Below, one piece after another: positions 53,095 through 62,992 of a stretch of DNA of 64,000 nucleotides (the stretch's first letter is position 1; each line of letters starts with the position of its first letter). Under the pieces are notes generated by a model. That model was not told the DNA's origin and ran no database searches. It was given only the letters and a program-made list of their open reading frames with translations. The position numbers and the translations under genes were made by a program. The stretch is from Olsenella profusa DSM 13989 (lineage in GTDB: Bacteria > Actinomycetota > Coriobacteriia > Coriobacteriales > Atopobiaceae), in assembly GCF_030811115.1 (NCBI RefSeq), contig NZ_JAUSQK010000001.1, positions 124,001 to 188,000 on the forward strand, written 5' to 3'.

Positions 53095-55781
53095 TACTTT
53101 GCCTCCGCCCAGGTGGCCCCATATGAGACCTCGGAGATGAGCGGCACGCGCAGCTGCACGATGCCCTCCATGGTCTCCTTGACCAGCTGGGAGAGGGCCT
53201 CGATCTCGCCTTCGGGCACCTCGAAGTCCAGCTCGTCGTGAATCTGCAGCACGAGCTTGGACGCGAGACCCTCCTCGCGCAGACGCTCGGCCACCTGGTT
53301 CATGGCGATCTTGATGATGTCGGCGGCGCTCCCCTGCATGGGGTGGTTCATGGCCGTGCGTTCGGCAAAGCTGCGCAGCTGGAAGTTGCGGCTGTTGATG
53401 TCCTTCGTGTAGCGGCGACGCCCGTACATGGTGGTCGCATAGCCCAGCCTGCGGGCATCGGCGATGCTCTGGTCCAGATAGACGCGCACGCCAGGATAGG
53501 CCTCGAAGTAGCGGTCGATCATCTCCTGGGCCTCACCACGACCGATCTTGAGCGAGGTCGAGAGGCCATAGGCCTGCTGGCCATACACGATGCCAAAGTT
53601 GACGGCCTTGGCGCGGCTGCGCAGCTGGGGCGTGACCTCCTCCACCGGCACACCAAAGACGCGCGACGCCGTGGCGGCATGGAAGTCGGCCCCTGAGTTG
53701 AAGGCGGCCACCAGGTGCTCGTCCGCCGAGAGGTGCGCGAGCAGCCTAAGCTCGATCTGCGAGTAGTCGCAGGCGAGGAACACGGAGCCCTCGGGCACCG
53801 TGAACGCCGTGCGCACGCGATGGCCCAGTTCGGAGCGGGTGGGAATGTTCTGCAGGTTGGGATCGGAGCTCGAGAGGCGCCCCGTGGCGGCCACGGTCTG
53901 GTTGAGCGTCGTGTGGATGCGCCCGTCCCCCTTGATGTCTGCGGGCAGCGCGTCGAGGTAGGTGCTCTTGATCTTGGCACGCTCGCGGTAGTCCAGCACC
54001 ATCTGCACGCGCTCGTCGCGCGCCGCGAGGTCGTCGAGCGTCTTGGCGTTGGTGGAGTAGAAGCCCTTCTTGGTCTTCTTGAGACCAAAGGTGGGCAGCC
54101 GCCACACGTCGAAGAGGATGTGGGAGAGCTGCTGCGGGGAATCGAGGTTGAAGTCCTCCCCCGCCTGAGCCTTGATCTGGGCGACCATGGCGTCCATCTC
54201 GGCACCCAGCTCCTTGGACTGCCGACGCAGGATGGACGGGTCGACGGCAAGACCCGTGCGCTCCATGGCCAGAAGCACCAGCAAAAGCGGCATCTCGACC
54301 GTCGTGAAGAGTCCCAGGCAGCCCTCGGCTTCGAGGGCTTTGGCGAGCGGGGCGCACAGCTCACGGGCGAGCCAGGCGTCGATGGCGGCCTGGGGGATGT
54401 CGTCGGTGGCCTCCGGTGCCCGGATGCCCAGGAGCTCTTGGGCGAGCGCGGCCGGCCCATAGCTCGTACGGTCGCTCTCGCGCAGGTAGTCGGCCACACT
54501 CGTGTCAAAGATGCGCGCAGGGTCCACCTCCGTGGGAACGAGCGATGCCTCCTGGGAGGAGTCGAGCGGGCAGGCAACGTGCAGCACCGCCTTCACATCG
54601 GGAGAGGCCATGTGGCCCTCCCTGCCCAGACGGCAGATAACCGCGGTGGCCGCATCACCCACGAACGGGAGCAGGGCGTCTCCCGTGGCGATCCACACGC
54701 GCACCGGTGCCATGCCCTCGAAGAGCGAGGCCTGGCCCTGGCGACGCGCGGACTCCTCCACGGCAGCACCAATCCAGTCCCCACCGGTCACCGCCCTGTC
54801 AAGGGCCGCGGCACCGTCATCGCCCGCGAGCGCCCTCGGCAGGGCGGCGCCCTGTGGCACGGGGTCGCCGTCCTCGTCGGCGCCCCCCGCCAGCCTGGCA
54901 AGGCGGCGCGTGAGCCCCGTGAAGCCCAGCGCAGCGAAGGCCTGCGTGACCTCGGCGGGATCGAACGTGGGGAACTTGGCGTCCGCGAGCCTGACGTCGA
55001 GCGGCACGTCCGTGCGAATGGTGGCCACCGTGCGGGAGAGCAGGGCGTCGTCGACATGTGCGCGGAGGTTCTCGCCCATCTTGCCCTTGACCTCGTCCGC
55101 ATGGGCAATGACCTCGTCGAGGCTGCCATACTGCACGATGAGGGCCGCAGCCTTCTTGGGACCTATGCCCGGCACGCCGGGGATGTTGTCTGAGGAGTCC
55201 CCCTTGAGGCCATAGAAGTCCGGCACCAGCTCAGGCGTGATGCCATGGTAGAGGTCATCCACAGACTCTGGTGTCATGATGGACACGTCCGAGACGCCCT
55301 TCCGGGTGGAGACGATCTTCACGTGCTCGGTGGCCAGCTGGTACATGTCGCGGTCGCCAGTGAAGAGGTACATCTCATAGCCGGCCTCCTCGCCCTCGCG
55401 TGCGAGCGTGCCCAGGATGTCGTCGCCCTCCCAGCCCTCAAGCTCCACCACGGGGATGTCCAGCGTATGGAGCAGGTCCTTGACCATGGGGAACTGCTCG
55501 TGCAGGGCCGGATCCATGGGAGGGCGTTGCGCCTTGTATTGGGGCAGCATGTCGATGCGCACCTGGGGCTTGCCCTTGTCGAACGCGCAGATGACGCCGT
55601 TCGGCCGGAACGACTCCACCATCTTGACGAACATGTTGAAGAAGCCAAAGAGGGCGTTGGTGGCACGACCATCCGGCGCGCTCATGGGCTGGCGGATGGC
55701 ATGGAACGCGCGGTGCATGAGCGAGTTGCCGTCGATGATGGCGATGGTGCGACGCTGCTCGGTGGCAGGGGAATCTGACAT
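53094..55781 (-). CDS. polA: DNA polymerase I
   Basis: Repair and Okazaki-fragment polymerase, 895 residues. The N-terminal 5'-3' exonuclease is complete (IAIIDGNSLMHRAFHAI, VCAFDKGKPQVR-type loop, GWEGDDILGTLA, GLKGDSSDNIPGVPGIGPKKA). The middle domain lacks the acidic residues of an active proofreading exonuclease, as in many Gram-positive Pol I. The polymerase has motif A (LACDYSQIELRLLAHLS), motif B (RSRAKAVNFGIVYGQQAYGLS) and motif C (LVLQIHDELDFEVP). GAGGAGCGCCC precedes the ATG at 55781. Operon with rnhA. Confidence 0.97.
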   Translation of the reverse strand: MSDSPATEQRRTIAIIDGNSLMHRAFHAIRQPMSAPDGRATNALFGFFNMFVKMVESFRPNGVICAFDKGKPQVRIDMLPQYKAQRPPMDPALHEQFPMVKDLLHTLDIPVVELEGWEGDDILGTLAREGEEAGYEMYLFTGDRDMYQLATEHVKIVSTRKGVSDVSIMTPESVDDLYHGITPELVPDFYGLKGDSSDNIPGVPGIGPKKAAALIVQYGSLDEVIAHADEVKGKMGENLRAHVDDALLSRTVATIRTDVPLDVRLADAKFPTFDPAEVTQAFAALGFTGLTRRLARLAGGADEDGDPVPQGAALPRALAGDDGAAALDRAVTGGDWIGAAVEESARRQGQASLFEGMAPVRVWIATGDALLPFVGDAATAVICRLGREGHMASPDVKAVLHVACPLDSSQEASLVPTEVDPARIFDTSVADYLRESDRTSYGPAALAQELLGIRAPEATDDIPQAAIDAWLARELCAPLAKALEAEGCLGLFTTVEMPLLLVLLAMERTGLAVDPSILRRQSKELGAEMDAMVAQIKAQAGEDFNLDSPQQLSHILFDVWRLPTFGLKKTKKGFYSTNAKTLDDLAARDERVQMVLDYRERAKIKSTYLDALPADIKGDGRIHTTLNQTVAATGRLSSSDPNLQNIPTRSELGHRVRTAFTVPEGSVFLACDYSQIELRLLAHLSADEHLVAAFNSGADFHAATASRVFGVPVEEVTPQLRSRAKAVNFGIVYGQQAYGLSTSLKIGRGEAQEMIDRYFEAYPGVRVYLDQSIADARRLGYATTMYGRRRYTKDINSRNFQLRSFAERTAMNHPMQGSAADIIKIAMNQVAERLREEGLASKLVLQIHDELDFEVPEGEIEALSQLVKETMEGIVQLRVPLISEVSYGATWAEAK

Positions 55782-55900
55782 GGGCGCTCCTCGTGAGGTT
55801 GCATGTGGTCCCCTCACATTGTAGCGGGGTCAGGCGACGGGCCAGGGAGAGGGGCGGCCATCCACGGGAGCCATCCATGGCTGCGGGTGCGCATTCCCCG

Positions 55901-56060
55901 CCCTGTGGGTGCGAATCGGGCCGTGTGGGTGCGAATCGGGCCGTGTGGGTGCGAATCGGGCCGTGTGGGTGCTTTTCTCCTGCGGACGGCCCACAAAATG
56001 GCAGGTCGCGGGAGGACCGTCCGGGAAAAAAGCACCCACACGCAGCAAAAGGCACCCACA
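55901..56060. repeat. TGTGGGTGC element, left copy flanking the AbiEi-like gene
   Basis: Units of 20 bp (consensus CCGTGTGGGTGCGAATCGGG) start at 55901, 55921 and 55941; a last unit at 55961 runs into the core, and a degenerate one sits at 55881. GTGTGGGTGCTTTT (55963-55976) pairs perfectly with AAAAGCACCCACAC (56028-56041), with an inner stem CGGACGG/CCGTCCG (55983-55989/56017-56023). A second inverted unit lies 20 bp on, at 56052. The last 152 bp match 57294-57445 with one mismatch. Confidence 0.85.
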
Positions 56061-56227
56061 TGCAGCAGGTTGATCATCCCATCCCTCATCTGCAGGACGT
56101 TAAGGTGTCATTTGTCAAATCTGCCGGTGGTAGTAAAAAAGAAAGTCATCTGACGGTACCAGAATCGCACGTAGAGTGAACGGTACATCCCACGGGAGAG
56201 GTGGCACGGAACGGGGGCACATATGCC

Positions 56228-57217
56228 ATGGAGGACCTGATGAATCGCATGGGTATGGCTGAACGTGCTGGTCTGCTGTATGCACCCACCTGCAAGGCCG
56301 AGCAGAACGCGCTTAAGGGTATGACCAACGGTAGTGTCATCACGCGTCCCTACCCTGGGATGTTCGCCCGTGCCCCCAGCTGGGATGCCCTGACCGTCTC
56401 CGAGCGGCACCTGAGGATGATGCGCACGCTCGCGCGCATGCACCCGGATTGGGTGTTCTGCGGCCCCAGTGCCGCCCTTGTCCTCGGTTTCGACGTCTCG
56501 AACTCATGCATGCATCGGCTGCATCTCGTATGCTCCGGTGAGGCTTCGAGGCGGAATACCGCATCGGTCATGTGGCATCATCTGCGTGATATGAAGGTGA
56601 TGACCGTCGGGGGGATGAGAGTCTCCTCCGCCGAACGGACGATCGTCGATTGTATGCGTTGGCTCGACTTCTCGCGCGGCCTTGCCATTGCAGACTCCGC
56701 CCTGCGCGTATGCGCGAAGGATCAGGACTGGCTTCTGGCACGCTGCCACGCGGTTGACCGGCGGACGCATGGGCTCCGTCAGGCAAAGCTGGTGGCGGCA
56801 TATGCGGATGCGCGGGCGGAGAGCGGCGGCGAGTCCATTGCTCGCGCAGCGATGATCGAAGAGGGCTTCTCCCTGCCGATGCTGCAGGTTGAGATACCTG
56901 ATCCCCTCAGCAGCACGCCACATCGTGTTGACTTTCTGTGGACGCTCGCAGACGGGCGGTGGGTGCTTGGGGAGTTCGATGGGCGGGAGAAGTATCGCAA
57001 CCCGCGCATGACGCGGGGGAAGGATGCCGTGGACGTGCTTGCCGACGAGCGCCTGCGCGAGTCTCATCTGACACTTGGTGGCAGTGTGGTGCGCTTCTCC
57101 TGGCAGGACATGAGGAATCGGCGCCGCCTTGCGCACCTTCTCACGGCATATGGCATCCCACATGAGCGTGAGCCCCGGCGGCTCGACCTACGCCCTCTCG
57201 ATTGCCGGAAGATTTGA
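56228..57217 (+). CDS. AbiEi/DUF559-like protein with a nuclease-like C-terminal motif
   Basis: 329 residues, cytoplasmic. The N-terminal half (MHPDWVFCGPSAALVLGFDVS, HLRDMKVMTVGGMRVSSAERTIVDCMRWLD) resembles the AbiEi-type antitoxin/transcription-regulator proteins common in actinobacteria. The C-terminal part has a DUF559/Vsr-like pattern: HRVDFLWTLADGRWVLGEFDGREKY, with Asp and the ExDG-x-x-K acids of a PD-(D/E)XK-like fold. No AbiEii-like partner lies next to it. The start at 56228 is tentative; a GTG at 56201 is possible. It is bracketed by two nearly identical repeat elements, suggesting it moves or is exchanged as a cassette. A role in defence or DNA repair is plausible only. Confidence 0.65.
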   Translation: MEDLMNRMGMAERAGLLYAPTCKAEQNALKGMTNGSVITRPYPGMFARAPSWDALTVSERHLRMMRTLARMHPDWVFCGPSAALVLGFDVSNSCMHRLHLVCSGEASRRNTASVMWHHLRDMKVMTVGGMRVSSAERTIVDCMRWLDFSRGLAIADSALRVCAKDQDWLLARCHAVDRRTHGLRQAKLVAAYADARAESGGESIARAAMIEEGFSLPMLQVEIPDPLSSTPHRVDFLWTLADGRWVLGEFDGREKYRNPRMTRGKDAVDVLADERLRESHLTLGGSVVRFSWQDMRNRRRLAHLLTAYGIPHEREPRRLDLRPLDCRKI

Positions 57218-57265
57218 GCCACAGGAGACGAGGCCAGCCGTTCCCGTGGATGCTCTTCTCTCCAT

Positions 57266-57445
57266 CCGTGTGGGTGCGAATCGGGCCGTGTGGGTGCGAA
57301 TCGGGCCGTGTGGGTGCGAATCGGGCCGTGTGGGTGCGAATCGGGCCGTGTGGGTGCTTTTCTCCTGCGGACGGCCCACAAAATGGCAGGTCGCGGGAGG
57401 ACCGTCCGGGAAAAAAGCACCCACACGTAGCAAAAGGCACCCACA
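57266..57445. repeat. TGTGGGTGC element, right copy flanking the AbiEi-like gene
   Basis: Four perfect 20-bp units begin at 57266, 57286, 57306 and 57326, and a fifth runs into the core at 57346. The core and inverted units match the left copy with one difference (CACACGTAGC here, CACACGCAGC there). Unit number differs from the left copy by one, as expected for tandem-repeat length change. The rest of the 57218-57582 spacer (start of the zinc-ribbon gene upstream region) shows nothing else. Confidence 0.85.
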
Positions 57446-57582
57446 GGGCAGGAAATGCGTACCCGCAGAGGACTGGCATGAAGGAAGGGGACGTCACACC
57501 AATCGAGTGCGTGGCGGTTGCGCACGGTGCTACATTGATAGGCATGACAACGGCTCATGTCCGCATGGCGCGAGGAGTCCCC

Positions 57583-58659
57583 ATGTTCTGTCCCACCTGC
57601 AGTGTCGCCATCGAAAAGACGGCCCCGACACCGGAGGCGTCTGGCACGCCGAAGCGCATGCGTCCCCTCCGACCCCTCGTGGCGATCGCCATCATCCTCA
57701 GCATCACCGCCGTGGACATCGTCGGATATCTCGTCTGGAGCACGCTCGCCCAACCCAAGACGGTGCAGGTGAGCTTTCAGATTGACGCCCCTGGGTATGG
57801 CGCGACGACCGATCCCAAGATCCCATTGCACCTCTCGGGCACGACATTGGAGGGCACGTCCGTCGACGGGAACGTCTATCTCAGCGACATCTCGGACACC
57901 GTTGTCGTGCAGCCAGGCAGCCACACCGTCACGGCACCATAGGAGGCGACGAATACGACAGGCTGCTCGACGCATCCAGGCGCTATGCGCAAGGCGGTGG
58001 GACCAGCCAGGACAGCATAGACAGCCCTGTACAAAGGACGCAGGAGCAGCGCAGACAGATGACCCCCGCCACCTACACATGCTCGACCGAGTCGCTCGCC
58101 GTGGGGAGGACCACCTCCACCTACGTGCAACTGGAGAGCTCCAAGGACGACGCCTATGGAGCCTATGACGACAAGGTCACATACTTCCAGGATGGCATCA
58201 TCTGCATCCTGAACATAGCCTATCAGATCAACGGTGGGGCGCATGGCTGGCAACAGGTCACCACAACGATCGCGAACGTGGACGCGCGCGGTCGTCACTG
58301 TCGCAGAGGCCGTGGGTCTCTCCGATGGCAGCCTGAACTCCCTGTGCCGCAAGGTCCTGGCAGACGATCTCGCCAGAAATCCCTCCGACCTGTATGGAAC
58401 GGACCTCTCCCAACTGCTCGGCGGAAGGAGCAGGGCCGACCATGTGGGCTCGGACCTCGAGTACTGCCTGACGCCTAGCGGCATGCGCGTATGGACGGGA
58501 CCATACCTCGTGGGCAGCTTCGCCTCGGGCTATAGGAACATCCCGATCTGCGACCTCACGGGCACCCATGCGAGCGTGGGCGCGGCGCGCGAGGAGCCAC
58601 CCACCCTCGACGGCACGGGCACCATGACCGGCGCCAACCCCATGCGAGCTAGGGCCTGA
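57583..58659 (+). pseudogene. Zinc-ribbon membrane protein gene broken by at least two frameshifts
   Basis: From ATG 57583 (GCGAGGAG upstream): an N-terminal CPTC that looks like half of a zinc ribbon, a membrane segment (LVAIAIILSITAVDIVGYLVW) and a beta-rich domain (VQVSFQIDAPGYGATTDPKIPLHLSGTTLEG) ending at TAG 57940. The next frame continues EYDRLLDASRRYAQGGG... then TPATYTCSTESLAVGRTTSTYVQLESSKDDAYG to about 58270, and a third frame continues VVTVAEAVGLSDGSLNSLCRKVLADDLARNPSDLYGTDL to TGA at 58657-58659. Loss of the second Cys pair and both shifts point to decay or assembly indels. Surface-located protein of unknown function. Confidence 0.6.
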
Positions 58660-58888
58660 GCGCTGGCATGGCCAGCTCGTGGCCGTGCGCAGGGCACGCC
58701 GGGGACACGGTTTATTCGTGAGCGTTGACGAAATGCACGCGTCGGCTCGGCACGGAGGTTTTCGTGCTGTCACAATGGCGAGACAGGGCTACTGTAGCCT
58801 GCCTGGCAGCGGTTCGAAGGCACCATGTTGGCGGGCGCCCACACCAACCCTAGGTGGCTCCCATGCCACGGATGGAGAGGAAGCACGT

Positions 58889-60979
58889 ATGTCACACGAC
58901 AAGGTCACGGAAGAATACGGGAGTCTGCTCTTCACCGATGCGGACATGCAGGAGCGCCTGCCCAAGCCGACCTACAAGGAGCTCAGGCGCACCATCAAGG
59001 AGGGCAAGCCCCTCGACCTGCACGTTGCCAACGAGATTGCGCATGCCATGAAGGACTGGGCGCTCGAGCAGGGTGCCACGCATTTCACACACTGGTTCCA
59101 GCCCCTCACCGGCATCACCTCCGAGAAGCACGACTCCTTCATCACTCCCAAGGGCGATGGAACCATCCTCATGGCCTTCTCCGGCAAGGAGCTCGTCCAG
59201 GGCGAGCCCGACGCCTCCAGCTTCCCCTCCGGGGGTCTGCGCGCCACGTTCGAGGCCCGTGGCTACACCGTGTGGGATCCCATGAGCCCCGCGTTCATCA
59301 AGGACGAGGTCCTCTGCATCCCCACCGCCTTCATCTCCTACACCGGCGAGGCACTCGACAAGAAGACGCCGCTCATGCGCTCCGAGGTGGCCCTCGAGAA
59401 GCAGGCGAAGCGCATGCTCAGGCTCTTTGGCAAGCAGCCCCGACGCGTCTGCACCACCGTCGGCCCCGAGCAGGAGTACTTCCTCATCTCCGAGGAGGAC
59501 TACAAGGCCCGCCCCGACCTCATCCTCACCGGACGCACGCTCTTTGGCTGTGAGCCCGCCAAGGGACAGGAGCTCGAGGAGCATTACTTTGGCGCCATCC
59601 GCCCCTCCGTCAATGCCTTCATGAAGGAGGTCGACGACGAGCTCTGGAAGCTTGGCGTGCCCCTGAGGACCAAGCACAACGAGGTCGCCCCCTGTCAGCA
59701 CGAGTTTGCCCCCATCTTCGAGCAGGGGCCGCTCGCCATCGATGACAACCTGCTCACGATGGAGAAGCTCAAGCTCCTGGCCACGCACCACGACCTCGCT
59801 TGCCTCGAGCACGAGAAGCCCTTCGACTACGTCAACGGCTCCGGCAAGCACAACAACTGGTCCATCTCCGCCGACGGCGAGAACCTCCTCGAGCCAGGAG
59901 CCAGCCCCGAGGACAACCTGCAGTTCCTCGTCGTCCTCGCCTGCCTGGTCGCCGCCGTTGACGAGCACGCCGACCTGCTGCGCGCAAGCGTCGCCTCCGC
60001 GGGCAACGACCGTCGCCTCGGTGCCAACGAGGCGCCACCGGCCATCATCTCCGTGTTTTTGGGCGATGCCCTCACGCCCGTCGTCGAGGCGCTCATCAAG
60101 AAGGAGCATGCCGAGAGCCAGGATCGCGAGGAAATCGACCTCGGCGTCCCCGCGCTGCCCAACGTCCTGCGTGACAACACCGACCGCAACCGGACCTCGC
60201 CGTTCGCCTTCACGGGCAACAAGTTCGAGTTCCGCATGTGCGGCAGCCAACAGAACCTCTCCGATCCCAACGTCGTGCTCAACACCGCTGTCGCCGAGCA
60301 GTTCGACCGCTTCTGCGCGTACGTCTCCGAGCGCTCCGACGAGGCCTTCCCAACCGTGGCCATGCGCTTCGTGCGCCACACGTTCCGCGACCATGAGCGC
60401 ATCCTGTTCGACGGCAACGGCTACGCCAACGCATGGGAGGCCGAGGCCGAACGGCGCGGCCTGCCCAACCTCAAGAGCACCGCCGATGCCCTGCCCTGCC
60501 TCATCAAGCCCGAGAACATCGCTTTGTTCGACAGGTATGGCGTCCTCAACGAGAGCGAGTCGCACGCGCGTTATGTCGCGGCAGCCGAGCAGTATGCCAA
60601 GCTCATCAACATCGAGGCCAACACGATGAGCTACATGGTGCGCCACATGTACCTGCCTGCGCTCATCGACTACTCCGGCGAGCTGGCGACCGCCGTCGCA
60701 ACCAAGGCCGAAATCGGCATCACCGGCCGCTCCGAGAAGGAGCTGACACGGCGCATCACCGACGGTATCGATGCCATCTCAGATGCCGTCGCCACCCTGG
60801 AGGCCAAGAACAAGGAGGCCCGCTCCATCGAGGACTGCGGGAGACAGGATCGTGTGTACCACGACGAGGTGCTGCCCCTCATGGAGGAGCTGCGCACGCA
60901 CGTGGATGGCATGGAGCGCTTCTGTGGCCATGATTGGTGGCCCGTGCCCAGCTACAACAAGATGCTGTTCTACGTATAG
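58889..60979 (+). CDS. glnN: Glutamine synthetase, type III
   Basis: Assimilates ammonia into glutamine. 696 residues, matching the large GSIII class. Signatures: the ATP/Glu region [18 protein letters not shown] and [26 protein letters not shown], and [28 protein letters not shown] precedes the ATG at 58889. No GSI gene lies in the window. The upstream 230 bp hold its promoter; no known glutamine-responsive motif is recognised there. Confidence 0.95.
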   Translation: MSHDKVTEEYGSLLFTDADMQERLPKPTYKELRRTIKEGKPLDLHVANEIAHAMKDWALEQGATHFTHWFQPLTGITSEKHDSFITPKGDGTILMAFSGKELVQGEPDASSFPSGGLRATFEARGYTVWDPMSPAFIKDEVLCIPTAFISYTGEALDKKTPLMRSEVALEKQAKRMLRLFGKQPRRVCTTVGPEQEYFLISEEDYKARPDLILTGRTLFGCEPAKGQELEEHYFGAIRPSVNAFMKEVDDELWKLGVPLRTKHNEVAPCQHEFAPIFEQGPLAIDDNLLTMEKLKLLATHHDLACLEHEKPFDYVNGSGKHNNWSISADGENLLEPGASPEDNLQFLVVLACLVAAVDEHADLLRASVASAGNDRRLGANEAPPAIISVFLGDALTPVVEALIKKEHAESQDREEIDLGVPALPNVLRDNTDRNRTSPFAFTGNKFEFRMCGSQQNLSDPNVVLNTAVAEQFDRFCAYVSERSDEAFPTVAMRFVRHTFRDHERILFDGNGYANAWEAEAERRGLPNLKSTADALPCLIKPENIALFDRYGVLNESESHARYVAAAEQYAKLINIEANTMSYMVRHMYLPALIDYSGELATAVATKAEIGITGRSEKELTRRITDGIDAISDAVATLEAKNKEARSIEDCGRQDRVYHDEVLPLMEELRTHVDGMERFCGHDWWPVPSYNKMLFYV

Positions 60980-61091
60980 GGCCTCGTATAGGGCATCGCG
61001 TCCGAGGTCATCGGGGCTGTCCGCGCCTCGGTGCGCCCATCTTCTTCCGCATCGTGCGAGGGGGATGGGTGAGGTTTTGGCTGCATGACGA

Positions 61092-61298
61092 TCAGAGTCC
61101 CAGAAATGCCCGCGTGCCAATGAAGATGAGCAGATGCCTCCAAGGGAGCTCGGCATCGTCACCGAGCAGGTGCCCCAGACGACGGCCGATGGCCAAGCCC
61201 ACGACGCAGCAGGCAGCTGTCATCACGCCGATCACGCTGGCGGCGAAGGCATCCATGGACAGTGCCAGTCCCAAGACAACGACCTCGACCGCCCCCAC
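61092..61298 (-). pseudogene. mntP (manganese efflux) gene with a large in-frame internal deletion
   Basis: The 68-codon frame joins the MntP N-terminus (VVVLGLALSMDAFAASV) directly to a segment like the MntP C-terminal part (IGVMTAACCVVGLAIGRRLGHLLGDDAELP ... LLIFIGTRAFLG). Full MntP is about 190 residues, so roughly 100 middle residues are gone. The joined frame is still open, but it lacks most membrane helices. Its stop is 113 bp past glnN, convergent with it. Confidence 0.65.
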
Positions 61299-61453
61299 GT
61301 GTCCCCTTCCTCGTCACGAACCTCCCTTGGCCCACCATGCAAAGTCCTACCATCATACCCAAGGCACACCCACCCCGACCATACCGTCCCCCGTCCCTCC
61401 GAAGCGTCACAAAGGAGCTACACTGCCGATAGTTGTCGAAACGAGGCCTCACC

Positions 61454-62395
61454 ATGCCCGCACTCATAGCGCACCATCTCTTTGGCGAGGAGGCCGCACG
61501 GCTCTTGCCCGAGGACATGCTCGCATGCGAGGAGGAGACGGTGGCATTCCTCCTTGGCAACCAGGGTTCCGACCCCCTCTACCTCCGCTTCCGCGCGCTT
61601 CCACAGATCAATGCCCATGTGCACCAACTGGCGCTGCGCATGCATGGCACACATGCGCTGGACGCCCTTCTCTCGTCGCGAGAGTCCGTACTCCATCTGC
61701 ATGAGGGGGACAGGAGGACCGCCCGTGCCTTCGTCCTGGGCCTCCTGGGCCACTACCTGCTCGACAGCCGCACACACCCCTTCGTCTATGCCCAGGAGAA
61801 CGCCCTCTGCGACATGGGCGTCGGCCTTCGGGACGCGCATCACGAGGTGCATGCCCTCATCGAGGGTGACATCGACAGCTGGCTACTCTGGAGCATGCGT
61901 GGCAGAACCACCGCGGAGATACCATCGGAGAGCTACCTCGCCTCCACGGCGCACATCGAGCGCATCGCCGGCACGCTTCTCTCGCAGGTGGCCTTCGAGG
62001 TGTATGGCCTCTCGATCGATGCCAGGCAGTATGGCGCCAGCGTACGTGACTATCGCACGGCCTATCGCCTGCTCGAGCCCGCTGGCTCGCCCACTCAGAG
62101 GGCGCTCGCGAGCCTGGAGCGCCTCGTCAGACCCCACTCCATGGCATGCGCCCTCGCCCACATGCCCAGCGCAAGCGACACATGCGCCGCTGCGAACCTC
62201 GAGCATCACGTGTGGCATGATCCCAGCACGAACGAACCCAGCACCGCAAGCTTCGCCGATCTGTTCCAAGACGCCCTCGCCGAATGGCCAGACCTCTGTG
62301 GGGCATTCGTCAGGGGCGACCTCAAGGCGCTCCAGGACCTGGTGGGTTCCCGCAACTATGACGGCGTCCCCACAGAGGGGGGTCGGGCCGTGTAG
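61454..62395 (+). CDS. Zinc-dependent phospholipase C-like protein
   Basis: 313-residue cytoplasmic-looking protein. The start PALIAHHLFGEEAARLL with HH, then LGNQGSDPLYLRF, FVLGLLGHYLLDSRTHPFVY and HHEVHALIEGDIDSWLL give the His/Asp pattern (N..SDP, GHYLLDS..HP, HE.H..IE.D) of the zinc-dependent PLC family. No signal peptide is seen, so its substrate and place are unclear. Two thirds onward are helical. The 3' end overlaps the convergent gene at 62322 by 74 bp. Confidence 0.72.
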   Translation: MPALIAHHLFGEEAARLLPEDMLACEEETVAFLLGNQGSDPLYLRFRALPQINAHVHQLALRMHGTHALDALLSSRESVLHLHEGDRRTARAFVLGLLGHYLLDSRTHPFVYAQENALCDMGVGLRDAHHEVHALIEGDIDSWLLWSMRGRTTAEIPSESYLASTAHIERIAGTLLSQVAFEVYGLSIDARQYGASVRDYRTAYRLLEPAGSPTQRALASLERLVRPHSMACALAHMPSASDTCAAANLEHHVWHDPSTNEPSTASFADLFQDALAEWPDLCGAFVRGDLKALQDLVGSRNYDGVPTEGGRAV

Positions 62396-62867
62396 CGTCC
62401 CCCGGATGCGTGGGTGGCCTCTCGGGCATGGCTGCGACATCGTCCTGCGCCGGCCGGAACTGGGTGACAAGGGCACGGTAGCCACCACGGGCCAGATACT
62501 CTGCGGCATCCATGCGCTCCCCGCGCTCATGCGCCTGGATGAGGCGCCTGCGGAACTGCTCCTGATGCTCCATGAAGGCAAGGCGATGCTCATGGAGGAT
62601 CGCACGGGGATCCTCGTGGCGCATCACGAGCTGCCCGAGGGCCTCTGCCGGCTCCGCCACGCGCACGACCGCCGTCACGATGGGAATGAACAGCACCGTG
62701 AGCGCCGAGTCCAAGAGCAAAAGGACGAGGATCGTAGCCACCAGACGAACCAGCGGGAACGACGACCCCTCGCTGCTCTCGTTCATGAAGTGCCAGACCA
62801 CCTCGGGTACCGCCCGACCTGGCACCAGGCTCGCCAGGAACGGCGCAAGCGTCGCCGTGAGCAGCAT
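62322..62867 (-). CDS. Two-helix membrane protein of unknown function
   Basis: About 181 residues with two hydrophobic segments (MLLTATLAPFLASLVPG and LVRLVATILVLLLLDSALTVLFIPIVTAVV) and a cytoplasmic basic C-terminal part (HEDPRAILHEHRLAFMEHQEQFRRRLIQAHERG). The last 40 residues are Pro/Gly-rich and overlap the convergent phospholipase-like gene. The exact start is uncertain because the frame is open to 62930 and no clear ribosome site is seen. I do not recognise the family. Confidence 0.5.
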   Translation of the reverse strand: MLLTATLAPFLASLVPGRAVPEVVWHFMNESSEGSSFPLVRLVATILVLLLLDSALTVLFIPIVTAVVRVAEPAEALGQLVMRHEDPRAILHEHRLAFMEHQEQFRRRLIQAHERGERMDAAEYLARGGYRALVTQFRPAQDDVAAMPERPPTHPGDATRPDPPLWGRRHSCGNPPGPGAP

Positions 62868-62992
62868 GACGGTGAGCGGAGAAGACTGCTGCCAAGGCTC
62901 CCCCTGATCGCTAGCCCAACAACGTCCCACACAACCGCAGGGGCACCCCAGAACGCATGTCGCGGCCGTCGTGGCATGTGTCTCGCCGCAGT

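Noticed and set aside
55881-57445. Tandem 20-bp units as CRISPR or as plasmid-type iterons
   Set aside because: Units are contiguous with no unique spacers, and no rep gene or replication origin features are present; better described as an intergenic element family.
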